DNA of 17,674 nucleotides from CAYQPF01 sp964419225 (GTDB lineage: Bacteria; Cloacimonadota; Cloacimonadia; Cloacimonadales; CAYQPF01): positions 1-17,674 of the forward strand of contig CAYQPF010000101.1 in NCBI GenBank assembly GCA_964419225.1, written 5' to 3'. The notes below the pieces were generated by a model. The model was not told where the DNA came from and searched no databases. It saw only the letters and a program-made list of their open reading frames with translations. Numbering within the stretch: position 1 is the first letter of the stretch; every line of letters starts with the position of its first letter. Shown here piece by piece: positions 8,074 through 16,572 of the stretch. The position numbers were made by a program, and so were the translations under genes.

Positions 8074-11000
8074 CACCTCTATTGATTTCAAATTTTCATC
8101 TGCTCCTTCCACACAAGTCCTTAACGGTTTTCTGATCCGCATGAAAAACACTTCGGCAAGCTCTCTGACAGCTTTTGATAATAATGGATTGAATCAGTGT
8201 CTCAGTACTTCATATACTCCCCCGGCTATTGGTTGGCAAACGATAAATCTAACCAGTCCTTTTTCCTGGAATGGAACGAGTAATGTCTTAATAGATGTCG
8301 CTTATGATAATGAAACCAGCTCCTCAAACAGTGTGATTTATGCATCTTATAATCCGGGCAAAACTTGGGCTGAAACTGGACACTCTTCAGGTCAAAATCT
8401 CTATTCAAATACTTATGGAACTACTCAGAATTACAGACCTAATATTCAACTGCACTTTGATCCTACACCCATGTCGTATTCCTCTTCCACCTGTACTCAG
8501 CCCTCTACTGATGTGCTGCCGATAGGTTCATCCGGTAACAGCGTTCTGCTTCTCAATGTAGTGATAACCGGTTCCGTATCACCCTTAACTTTAACTCAGT
8601 TAAATCTTAGTACAAACGGCTCAACTTCTCCTGCCGACATTACTGCAGCAAAGGTTTATTATACAGGGTCAAGCAATACTTTATCTACCAACGCACAATT
8701 CGGTTCAACTGTAACTAATCCAGTTGGGGCTTACTATGTTTCCGGAACTCAGAACTTAATTTACGGAAATAATTACTTCTGGGTTCTCTATGATATTTCT
8801 ACGTACGCAGTTCCAGAAGATCTAATTGATGCAGAATGCACCCAGATCACAGTTTCCGGCTCTAATTTTATTCCCTCAATAACTGCTCCTGCAGGAAACA
8901 GAGCAATAAAAGCTCCCTTCATTGGCACTTATACTATTAATTCGGCTGGATCTGGTAATAGAAACTTTACTGATTTCCGTTCGGCAGTTAATGAACTTAA
9001 TATTGTAGGGCTTAGTGGTCCTGTCACCTTTGATGTGGCTGCTGATCAAATCTTTAACTATACTGTTGCTGCTTCAACAAATCCTGCTATCGTGACTCCA
9101 TATTTATTTGGCATAATCATTACAGTGACAGGTACGGCAGATAACCCTATTATTTTCCGTAAAACTGGTAATGGTGCCAATCCTGTTCTGAATTTCACCG
9201 GTAGTGATGTAAGCTACGATATCGGGTTATTACTCGTGGGTAGTGATTATATTACCTTTGATGGAATCGATGTCCATGATATAGGCACGTCTGACGCAAA
9301 TTGTCTTTATTATGGTTTCTATATTAACGGCTCAAACACAAATTATTGTAATAATATTACCATTAAGAACTGTACTGTTGATCTGACTAAAAACAATGGA
9401 GTTTCCATTGGGATCTGTACAACTTACAGCAGTTATTGTCATTTTTACAGCAATACAATTTTAGATGCCAAAGTGGGTTATATCTGTAATTATGGTGTGA
9501 GTAACGAACTAGGTACAAATACTATTACTAATATTGCTAATACAGCTCTATACATGAGTAATCAAACAGATCTAAAAATACTCAATAATACAATCATTAA
9601 TGTTGTACTTGCAGACTATGCTTCAAGTGGGTCTATTTGTGGTATGGAAATTCAGAATAGTACCGCCGAAGTATCTAACAATACAATCAGCGGTGTAGGT
9701 GTAATTGCAGGTAGCAGTACTGCTAGCGTTTATGGTATCATTTCCAGGAATAACACTTTTATTAATATTCATGATAACACGATTAATGATCTTTTCTGTA
9801 ATTTCTACAATCTTCAAGGAATTTTTGTTAGTGGAGGAAACACCATTAATATTTACAAAAACAAAATTTTCGGTTTAGTTCATTCCGGGTTCGGTTCCCG
9901 CAGCGTTCAGGGTATTTCAATTCAAGGCAGCACAACCAATAATATCTATAACAACTATATCTATGATCTTAAGGCACCAAATGCTTCCAGTAATCATGAA
10001 ATTCCCAGCGAATATTTTACCTACAATGCTGTCGGTATTTATCTCTTTTCTGGAATTACAAACAATATTTATAATAACACTGTTTTATTAAACTATGCTC
10101 CTACCGGAATCAATCCAAATTTCAGTGCTGCTTTGTACAGCACAGCCAATTCGACTACCATTGATCTTAGAAACAATATCTTCGTGAACATGGTTGATCT
10201 CTCTGGCAACTCCTCACCCTATTCCAAAGCAGTTGCCACTTCTAGAAATAATACCGGGTTCAGCAATTACAGTCCAAACTCAAATAATAACCTCTATTAT
10301 GCCGGCATTCCTGGTGCAAAACATTATATTTGCAATAATGGAACAATCTGTGATACGACACTTGCTCAATACAAAGCACACATAGCAACCAAAGATCAAA
10401 ACTCCTTCACTGAAATCCCCCCTTTTATTAACACATCTACTCTGCCTTATGATCTGCACCTTTCCTCCTCAATTCCTACCCGGATCGAAGCTGAAGGTAA
10501 TCCCGTTACTACTCCTTTTGCTGTTATTGATGATTATTATGGAACTCTCAGAAATACTACAACCCCAGATGTAGGTGCTGAAGAAGGTGATTTCATAGAC
10601 ATTGATAATTCTGCCATGTCGTTTGCTTCTGCTACATGCATTCAGCCCTCAACAGAATTTGTCTTGGTTAATTCCCTCAATAACAACGTGCTTTTAGTTA
10701 ATGTTGTAACAACCGGCTCTACCAATCCGTTAGTTTTAAACCAATTTCGTTTAAGTACAAATGGTTCTACTTCTGACTCTGATATTTCTGCTGCCAAAAT
10801 TTATTATACCGGAGATAGCAACATCTTTGCTGATGATTTCCAGTTCGGCTCCGTCTTTCCTAACCCCAATGGTATTTTTAGTATTACAGGTTCCCAAATG
10901 CTGAACTACGGGAATAATTACTTTTGGGTTGTCTATAATGTGTCAGCTTCTGCTGTTGCCGGACATTTTGTTGATGCAGAATGTAGTCAAATCACGGTTG

Positions 11001-13024
11001 CAGGTAATCTCTTTATTCCAAGTGTTACCGCTCCTGCTGGAATCAGAGAGATCAAAGACCGTTTAAGCGGGGTATATACAATTAATTCCAACGGCTCAGG
11101 AGAAAGAAATTATCCTGATTTTGCATCTGCAGTAAACGAACTCAATCTCTTAGGTATTAGCGGTCCTGTTACTTATGATGTTACTGCTGGACAAATTTTC
11201 AACTATACCATCGCACCTGCACCTAATAATTATGGACTAAAAATCATGGTAAATAGCAGTGCCGATAATCCCGTCACCTTCAGGAAATCAGGTACTGGAG
11301 CTAATCCTGCCCTTCATTTCATTGGCACTTCTCATGCCCGTGATATTGCTGTTTACCTCTGCAGCAGTAATTATCTTACTTTTGATGGAATTGATATCTA
11401 TGATGCCGGTACTTCTGATGATAATTTCCTGGACTTAGGCTATTACCTGGGAGGAATTGATAATTGTAGTCATATTACAATTCAAAACTGTGCTGTTGAT
11501 CTGACCAAAACAAATATAAATTCCATAGCTGTCAGTATTGAATCCCTTTATACACAAGAAGCCGGTGCTGGCAGTAATTATAATTTCTTCTACAATAACA
11601 CTATTCGAAACGCATATTACGGCTATTCTTTCTCAGGGTCTTCCTTAAATCCTGATATCGGTAATGAAATAGGCACCAGTGGAGGTATCAGTACTATTTC
11701 CAATATTTCTTGTTCTGCTATTAATATGGTTTATCAGACAAGCCTCAGAATTTTCAACAATACTATTAGTGATGTTTCCCCCTGTTATGAAGGAGCTGTT
11801 TGGGTCTTGAGTGGTATCTACTGTGTCAGTGGCTCCGCCGATATTTTTAACAACACTATCACTGGGTTATCAAATACTACTTATAAAACTCATGGGATCT
11901 ATGCAACTTCTAATTCCATTATAAATATCTACGGGAATGATCTCAACTCCTTTACTAGCTCTAATATGACAGTTCAAGGCATTACTGTTGATCATTGTAC
12001 TACTGCAAATATCTATAAAAATAGAATATCGAATATAGCTTCAACAGGTATCATTTCAATAGTTCTTGGCATTTCTATCTTTGATGGAACAACTTCAAAT
12101 ATCTATAATAATTATATTTATGATCTCCGGACCCCGGTCTCAACAATTTCCCGGGTTGCGGCTTCAGGTATTCATATTTTGGCTGGTGGAACAAGTAATA
12201 TTTTTAATAATACGGTTTATTTGAACTATGCCTCCACGGGCTCAGGTATGAATTCCAGTGCAGCCATAACTTTTATGAACTATCCTGCAATCATTAACAT
12301 GATTAACAATATCTTCGTAAATATGGTTGACTTGTCAGCTAATTCTTCCCCAGCTTCCCAAGCCATGGTGCTTTATGGATATCTTATTAACGCTGGAAAT
12401 TATAGCACCACCACAAATAATAATCTCTACTATGCCGGGACACCTGGTAACAGACACTATATTTATGTTAGCAAGACATACATGGATACTCTCTATATTT
12501 TAACCTTGGAACAATTTAAAGCTGGTTATCCTGCAAAGGATCAAAACTCTGTTACTGAACTTCCTCCCTTCATTAACACCTCTACTCTTCCTTATGATCT
12601 GCACCTTTCTACCACAATCCCCACTCAGATCGAAAATGGAGGTACTCCCATAACTTCACCATTTGCCCTTACAGATGATTTCTATGGAACTCCCAGAAAT
12701 GCTACAACCCCGGATATTGGAGCAGAAGAAATAGAATACACCATTCCTGCTCCGCTTCTAAATATTACCTTAAATGGTGATGGGAATATCCAACTCTCCT
12801 GGATTCCCGTTCCCGGTGCCAATTCCTACAAAATCTATGCCTCCAATACTCCGTATAATATCGTTCAACTTGCCAACCAGCTTTCAACCCAATCCGGAAC
12901 TCAATACTTAGATTCAACTCCTGGAACCAAAAAATTCTACACCGTTGTCGCCTCAACTGATGCTGTAACCAGATCAAATACTCCTATTCTGAAAAATACT
13001 ACAAAAACAATGAAAGGAAACTAA
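7886..13024 (+). CDS. Giant secreted protein with two BNR-associated/beta-helix units, 1712 aa
   Basis: The ATG at 7886 follows GAAGG by 7 nt and lies 14 nt after the previous stop. Approximate domains: 1-20 signal peptide (MKKVIFTILFVIATLSLTAQ); 21-193 beta-sandwich (TGTFTSIYPFASY, LIDVAYDNE); 195-344 BNR-associated N-terminal domain (YYTGSSN, NNYFWVLYDIS, DAECTQITV); 345-901 right-handed beta-helix closed by DVGAEEGDF; 910-1058 second BNR-associated domain (MSFASATCIQPS, NNYFWVVYNVS); 1060-1618 second beta-helix closed by DIGAEE; 1620-1705 FnIII-like tail (YKIYASNTP, FYTVVASTDAV). Beta-helices of this kind occur in adhesins and polysaccharide-active proteins, but no catalytic site is visible. 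The tandem BNR + helix unit of about 710 residues suggests internal duplication of the shorter layout seen in the next gene. There is no transmembrane segment after the signal and no recognisable type IX sorting motif. Confidence 0.92.
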   Translation: MKKVIFTILFVIATLSLTAQTVTIGTGTFTSIYPFASYRMDARTQILYTAAELTASGAYAGNITSIDFKFSSAPSTQVLNGFLIRMKNTSASSLTAFDNNGLNQCLSTSYTPPAIGWQTINLTSPFSWNGTSNVLIDVAYDNETSSSNSVIYASYNPGKTWAETGHSSGQNLYSNTYGTTQNYRPNIQLHFDPTPMSYSSSTCTQPSTDVLPIGSSGNSVLLLNVVITGSVSPLTLTQLNLSTNGSTSPADITAAKVYYTGSSNTLSTNAQFGSTVTNPVGAYYVSGTQNLIYGNNYFWVLYDISTYAVPEDLIDAECTQITVSGSNFIPSITAPAGNRAIKAPFIGTYTINSAGSGNRNFTDFRSAVNELNIVGLSGPVTFDVAADQIFNYTVAASTNPAIVTPYLFGIIITVTGTADNPIIFRKTGNGANPVLNFTGSDVSYDIGLLLVGSDYITFDGIDVHDIGTSDANCLYYGFYINGSNTNYCNNITIKNCTVDLTKNNGVSIGICTTYSSYCHFYSNTILDAKVGYICNYGVSNELGTNTITNIANTALYMSNQTDLKILNNTIINVVLADYASSGSICGMEIQNSTAEVSNNTISGVGVIAGSSTASVYGIISRNNTFINIHDNTINDLFCNFYNLQGIFVSGGNTINIYKNKIFGLVHSGFGSRSVQGISIQGSTTNNIYNNYIYDLKAPNASSNHEIPSEYFTYNAVGIYLFSGITNNIYNNTVLLNYAPTGINPNFSAALYSTANSTTIDLRNNIFVNMVDLSGNSSPYSKAVATSRNNTGFSNYSPNSNNNLYYAGIPGAKHYICNNGTICDTTLAQYKAHIATKDQNSFTEIPPFINTSTLPYDLHLSSSIPTRIEAEGNPVTTPFAVIDDYYGTLRNTTTPDVGAEEGDFIDIDNSAMSFASATCIQPSTEFVLVNSLNNNVLLVNVVTTGSTNPLVLNQFRLSTNGSTSDSDISAAKIYYTGDSNIFADDFQFGSVFPNPNGIFSITGSQMLNYGNNYFWVVYNVSASAVAGHFVDAECSQITVAGNLFIPSVTAPAGIREIKDRLSGVYTINSNGSGERNYPDFASAVNELNLLGISGPVTYDVTAGQIFNYTIAPAPNNYGLKIMVNSSADNPVTFRKSGTGANPALHFIGTSHARDIAVYLCSSNYLTFDGIDIYDAGTSDDNFLDLGYYLGGIDNCSHITIQNCAVDLTKTNINSIAVSIESLYTQEAGAGSNYNFFYNNTIRNAYYGYSFSGSSLNPDIGNEIGTSGGISTISNISCSAINMVYQTSLRIFNNTISDVSPCYEGAVWVLSGIYCVSGSADIFNNTITGLSNTTYKTHGIYATSNSIINIYGNDLNSFTSSNMTVQGITVDHCTTANIYKNRISNIASTGIISIVLGISIFDGTTSNIYNNYIYDLRTPVSTISRVAASGIHILAGGTSNIFNNTVYLNYASTGSGMNSSAAITFMNYPAIINMINNIFVNMVDLSANSSPASQAMVLYGYLINAGNYSTTTNNNLYYAGTPGNRHYIYVSKTYMDTLYILTLEQFKAGYPAKDQNSVTELPPFINTSTLPYDLHLSTTIPTQIENGGTPITSPFALTDDFYGTPRNATTPDIGAEEIEYTIPAPLLNITLNGDGNIQLSWIPVPGANSYKIYASNTPYNIVQLANQLSTQSGTQYLDSTPGTKKFYTVVASTDAVTRSNTPILKNTTKTMKGN
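8471..10600 (+). repeat. Internal protein-level repeat, unit 1 (BNR-associated + beta-helix)
   Basis: This unit runs from MSYSSSTC to the DVGAEE cap, and its counterpart at 10616-12740 runs from MSFASATC to the DIGAEE cap. Domain order and cap motifs agree, but the DNA has diverged and the middle rungs differ, so the duplication is older than the exact repeats shared with the neighbouring genes. Confidence 0.75.
10616..12740 (+). repeat. Internal protein-level repeat, unit 2 (BNR-associated + beta-helix)
   Basis: Counterpart of 8471-10600. It shares the BNR-associated signature (YYTGDSN, NNYFWVVYNVS, DAECSQITV), the helix opening GVYTINSNGSGERNYPDF and the cap PYDLHLSTTIPTQIENGG. The cap DNA is closer to the caps of the genes on either side than the middle rungs are. 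Confidence 0.75.
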
Positions 13025-13226
13025 ATGAAGGTATTAATATGAAAAAAGTTATATTCACAATCCTCTTCGTTATTGCAACTCTGAGCTTAACTGCTCAAAC
13101 TGTTACTATCGGAACCGGTACTTTTACTTCGATTTATCCTTTTGCAAGTTATCGCATGGATGCAAGAACCCAAATCCTCTATACAGCTGCAGAACTTACA
13201 GCTTCAGGGGCTTATGCAGGTAATAT
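12987..13226 (+). repeat. 240-bp exact repeat spanning a gene junction, copy 2
   Basis: Partner of 7834-8073. The stop, spacer, ribosome site, start and signal peptide are all identical, so the two junctions are not independent evidence of conserved regulation. Confidence 0.95.
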
Positions 13227-16056
13227 TACCTCTATTGCCTTCAAATTTTCATCAACTCCTTCCTCACAAGTTCTTAACGGTTTTCTAATCCGTATGAAAA
13301 ACACATCGGTTAGTTCTCTCACAACTTTTGACAATACCGGACTTTCTCAGTGTCTCAATACTTCATATACTCCCTCTGGTATTGACTGGCAAACTATTAA
13401 TCTAACCAGACCTTTTACATGGGATGGTACCAGTAATTTATTAATTGATGTCGCATATGATAATGAAACAGGCTCCTCAAACAGTGTTGTTTATGCAACT
13501 AATAATCCTGGCAAAACTTTTGCAGTCACTGGAAATTCTTCAGGTGAAAATCTCTATACAACTACATATGGGACTTCACAGAATTACAGACCAAATATGC
13601 GATTGAGCTTTGATTATACTCCCATGACCTATGCATCTTCCACTTGCACTCAGCCTTCCTATGATACATTACCGGTTGGTTCATCTCTAAACAGTATTCT
13701 ACTGCTCAATGTAGTGATAACCGGTTCCGTATCACCCTTAACTTTAACCCAGCTAAATCTTAGTACTAATGGTTCAACATCTACAACAGATATTACTGCA
13801 GTTAAAGTTTATTATACCGGTTCAAACAATGCATTATCTACCAGTGTTCAATTCGGTTCAGTTGTTACAAACCCAAATAGTTACTTCAATGTTTCTGGTA
13901 CTCAAAACTTAATTTACGGCGATAATTACTTCTGGGTTCTCTATGACATTTCCACATCTGCTATCCCTGGTGATCTAATTGACGCTGAATGCAACCAGAT
14001 CACAGTTTCAGATTCTATTTATATTCCTCAAATAACCGCTCCTACAGGAAACAGATTAATAAAAGCTCCTTTCAATGGCATTTATTCTATAAATTCAAAT
14101 GGATCAGGTGATAGAAACTTTACTGATTTCCGTTCGGCAGTTAATGCACTTAATATTGTAGGGCTTAGTGGTCCTGTCACCTTTGATGTGGCTGCCGGGC
14201 AAATCTTCAACTATACGATTAATCCTGCTCCCAACAACTATGGTGTCAAAATAACTGCAACAGGAACCGCTCAAAATCCCATTATATTCAGAAAATCAGG
14301 CACTGGCTCAAACCCTTTACTCAATTTTACAGGATCCCCTGATTATAGCAATATTGGCGTTTATTTCTACGGTTGTGACTATGTAACCTTTGACGCAATA
14401 GATGTCAATGATGCAGGTACATCTTATACTGATTATCTGGACTTCGGATATTATTTGTGTGGCTCTTCAGGTAACTATTGCAACTATATTACTATTCAAA
14501 ACAGTACCGTTGATCTAAACAAAAATAATTGGTACTCAGCTGCTGTTTATGAATCTGGAGGCGGTTATAATCATTTCTACAACAATACAATTCGGGATGC
14601 AAATTTCGGTTATTCTCTCTCTTATAGTTTTGGTAATGAGATCGGGACTACAGACGGTATTAGCACTATTACAGATATAGCACTTTTGCCTGTCAATCTG
14701 ATTTCTCAAACAGGTCTCAAAATATTCAACAACAATATCACTAATATTGCTCCTGTCTCTTCAACAATAATAAGTTTACCTGTATGCGGAATTTATGGTC
14801 AAGATTGTTCTGCTGATATATATAATAATACTATTAGTGGGATCAATGGGGATGTCAGACAAAAGCCTGTTGCTGGAATATATTTAAATGGAAATAACAC
14901 TACATCTGTAAATATTTTTGGGAATTCCATCAGCAATCTCACCAATAATTACAGCGATATTACTGGCATCTTTGTTTCCAGAGAAATTACCACCAACATT
15001 TATAATAATGTAATTCATGATTTAACCCACACAGGTTCCGGTTGTAATTGGGTTACGGGTATTTATATTTCTGGTGGCATTACTAACAATATCTATAATA
15101 ACTATTTATATGATCTTAATGCTCCATCCGCATATAGTATCTCTGATTTTTCCTGGGAATATGTGCCTGCAGTTACAAAAGGCATTTGTCTCATAGAGGG
15201 TACAATAAATAATGTATATAACTATATATATAATAATACTGTGTACATAGATTATGATGCAATTGGAACCGGCATGAATTCCAGTGCTGCCTTTTACAGC
15301 ACAGCCAATCCGATTTCCATTGACCTCAGAAATAATATCTTCGTGAATATGGTTGATCTCTCTGGTAATTCTTCACCTGATTCCAAAGCTGTCGCCACTA
15401 TCAGAAACAATACCGGATTCAATAATTACAGCAACACATCAAATAATAACCTATACTATGCCGGTACTCCTGGTGCAAAACATTATATCTGCTTCGATGG
15501 AACAAATGCCGATACAACTCTTGCTCAATATAAGGCACACATAGCCACCAAAGATCAAAAATCTGTCACAGAACTCCCTCCCTTTATCAATATCACCTCT
15601 TTGCCTTATGATATGCACCTCTCTACCACAATTCCCACCCAGATCGAAAATGGAGGTACTCCCATTACTTCTCCTTTTGCTGTTACTGATGATTTTTATG
15701 GAACTCTCAGAAATACTTTAACCCCCGATATCGGAGCAGAAGAAGGAAACTTCACGGAATACACTATTCCATCTCCACTTGTAGAAATCACCCTGAACAG
15801 TGCTGGTAACGTTCAACTCTCCTGGCCTCCTGTCCCTGGTGCCAATTCCTACAAGATCTATGCCTCCAATACTCCGGATAATATCGTTCAACCGGCAAAT
15901 CTACTGTCAACCCAGTCTGGAACTCAATACTTAGATTCAGCAACAGCAACCAATAAATTCTATGCTGTTGTCGCATCTACTGATCCAGTTCCGGTAGAAG
16001 CTCCTCTACTGAGAAAAGTTACTAACACTCAAAAACAAACCCGGCTTGTGCAGTAG
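13039..16056 (+). CDS. Secreted BNR-associated/beta-helix protein, 1005 aa
   Basis: The ATG at 13039 has the same GAAGG site and 14-nt spacer as the previous junction. Approximate domains: 1-20 signal peptide identical to that of the preceding protein; 21-193 beta-sandwich (PFASYRMDARTQILYTAAEL, LIDVAYDNE); 195-343 BNR-associated N-terminal domain (YYTGSNN, DNYFWVLYDIS, DAECNQITV); 344-904 right-handed beta-helix opened by IYSINSNGSGDRNFTDF and closed by DIGAEEGNF; 906-990 FnIII-like module (VQLSWPPVPGANSYKIYAS, FYAVVASTDPV); then a short basic tail ending TRLVQ. It looks like the one-unit version of the 1712-aa neighbour. Its helix C-cap DNA is identical over 374 bp to that of the 687-aa gene, while its 5' end matches the 1712-aa gene, so it is a mosaic. 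Surface or secreted location is inferred; the function is unknown. It is last in the run. Confidence 0.92.
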   Translation: MKKVIFTILFVIATLSLTAQTVTIGTGTFTSIYPFASYRMDARTQILYTAAELTASGAYAGNITSIAFKFSSTPSSQVLNGFLIRMKNTSVSSLTTFDNTGLSQCLNTSYTPSGIDWQTINLTRPFTWDGTSNLLIDVAYDNETGSSNSVVYATNNPGKTFAVTGNSSGENLYTTTYGTSQNYRPNMRLSFDYTPMTYASSTCTQPSYDTLPVGSSLNSILLLNVVITGSVSPLTLTQLNLSTNGSTSTTDITAVKVYYTGSNNALSTSVQFGSVVTNPNSYFNVSGTQNLIYGDNYFWVLYDISTSAIPGDLIDAECNQITVSDSIYIPQITAPTGNRLIKAPFNGIYSINSNGSGDRNFTDFRSAVNALNIVGLSGPVTFDVAAGQIFNYTINPAPNNYGVKITATGTAQNPIIFRKSGTGSNPLLNFTGSPDYSNIGVYFYGCDYVTFDAIDVNDAGTSYTDYLDFGYYLCGSSGNYCNYITIQNSTVDLNKNNWYSAAVYESGGGYNHFYNNTIRDANFGYSLSYSFGNEIGTTDGISTITDIALLPVNLISQTGLKIFNNNITNIAPVSSTIISLPVCGIYGQDCSADIYNNTISGINGDVRQKPVAGIYLNGNNTTSVNIFGNSISNLTNNYSDITGIFVSREITTNIYNNVIHDLTHTGSGCNWVTGIYISGGITNNIYNNYLYDLNAPSAYSISDFSWEYVPAVTKGICLIEGTINNVYNYIYNNTVYIDYDAIGTGMNSSAAFYSTANPISIDLRNNIFVNMVDLSGNSSPDSKAVATIRNNTGFNNYSNTSNNNLYYAGTPGAKHYICFDGTNADTTLAQYKAHIATKDQKSVTELPPFINITSLPYDMHLSTTIPTQIENGGTPITSPFAVTDDFYGTLRNTLTPDIGAEEGNFTEYTIPSPLVEITLNSAGNVQLSWPPVPGANSYKIYASNTPDNIVQPANLLSTQSGTQYLDSATATNKFYAVVASTDPVPVEAPLLRKVTNTQKQTRLVQ
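15382..15755 (+). repeat. 374-bp exact repeat, copy 2 (beta-helix C-cap)
   Basis: Partner of 7206-7579. The copy sits inside the third gene of the run at the equivalent protein position, so the reading frame and fold are kept, as expected for gene conversion between paralogues. Confidence 0.95.
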
Positions 16057-16073
16057 ATAACAGATTGATGTAG

Positions 16074-16095
16074 GGGCAGACCTGTGTGTCTGCCC
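16074..16095. other. Perfect hairpin just after the beta-helix operon
   Basis: GGGCAGAC (16074-16081) pairs fully with GTCTGCCC (16088-16095) around CTGTGT, 18 nt after the operon's stop. There is no T-run after it, so it is not a textbook terminator, though it could stabilise the transcript end. GTAGGGGCAGAC-type phrases look like a dispersed palindromic repeat. Confidence 0.6.
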
Positions 16096-16191
16096 AATGG
16101 AATTTTCCATCCTCGATTTGCGATGGCATATTCTTAAATATTTCGAACAAACCCAGAGATTAATCTGTTCACCAAGAGCTTTTGTACGTCC

Positions 16192-16208
16192 TTCCCTTCA
16201 TAAGGGAA
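16192..16208. other. Short hairpin in the convergent intergenic region
   Basis: TTCCCTT and AAGGGAA (7 bp) flank a CAT loop. It is part of the purine/pyrimidine-rich repeat mosaic between the convergent genes. A functional role is not evident. Confidence 0.45.
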
Positions 16209-16233
16209 AGAGAAAAGGATGGGTTTGACCCAC

Positions 16234-16261
16234 TGACACCTGACACCTGAAACCTGACGCC
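16234..16261 (+). repeat. Heptamer array D (4 units)
   Basis: Four 7-nt units read TGACACC, TGACACC, TGAAACC, TGACGCC. This is the most regular of the four arrays and lies about 10.7 kb from the others. Confidence 0.75.
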
Positions 16262-16293
16262 TGTTCTCGGGGGTGAGTTATTCCATTGGGAAC

Positions 16294-16312
16294 TGCAGAC
16301 ATCTTGTCTGCA
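16294..16312. other. Perfect short palindrome
   Basis: TGCAGAC (16294-16300) and GTCTGCA (16306-16312) flank ATCTT. It follows a partial third copy of the CGGGGGTGAGTT block (16268-16279). Its arm sequence, GCAGAC, is shared with the hairpin at 16074, which suggests a family of palindromes. Confidence 0.55.
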
Positions 16313-16402
16313 CAAATACTGACATTTTTTCTTACAGCAGCGTCATCTCCCCAAAGCGTGTCCTCTCTTTCACTCCCTTCCCTTATTAAAACGACATTCA
16401 CT

Positions 16403-16488
16403 CCCCTCTCTTCTCAAGAGAGGGGTCGGGGGTGAGTTTCTCTCTTTCGTCCCTATAGTCCATCCTGTCTATCCTGTGCATCCCTGTT
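16403..16488 (+). repeat. Dispersed intergenic repeat, copy 2 (hairpin + CGGGGGTRAG block + ATCCTGTNN units)
   Basis: CCCCTCTCTT (16403-16412) pairs perfectly with AAGAGAGGGG (16416-16425). CGGGGGTGAGTTTCTC follows from 16427, then TATAGTCCAT. From 16462 three 9-nt units read ATCCTGTCT, ATCCTGTGC, ATCCCTGTT. The order matches copy 1 at 5370-5445. Confidence 0.7.
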
Positions 16489-16517
16489 AAATAATTCTCT
16501 AATCCCGCCTTCTACAT

Positions 16518-16552
16518 AAAAAAAGGTACAAGCCGGAAACCCGTCTTGTACC
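16518..16552 (-). terminator. Rho-independent terminator for the DUF1292-like gene
   Basis: Read on the - strand, GGTACAAG pairs with CTTGTACC (8 bp), with an inner CGG/CCG extension across one mismatch and a GTTT loop. Seven T follow immediately (seven A at 16518-16524 on the + strand). It begins 21 nt past the stop at 16573. The + side lacks a T-run, so it serves the - strand only. Confidence 0.9.
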
Positions 16553-16572
16553 TCAGAAATTTAAGTAGAATC

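Noticed and set aside
1..16056. Sialidase or polysaccharide lyase function for the beta-helix proteins
   Set aside because: BNR-associated domains and beta-helices accompany such enzymes, but I found no Asp-box repeats and no catalytic motif, so only a structural call is justified.
16198..16401. 67-codon open frame on the - strand before the terminator
   Set aside because: It translates heptamer and palindrome repeats (FRCQVS-type output), lies beyond the terminator of the adjacent gene, and resembles no family.
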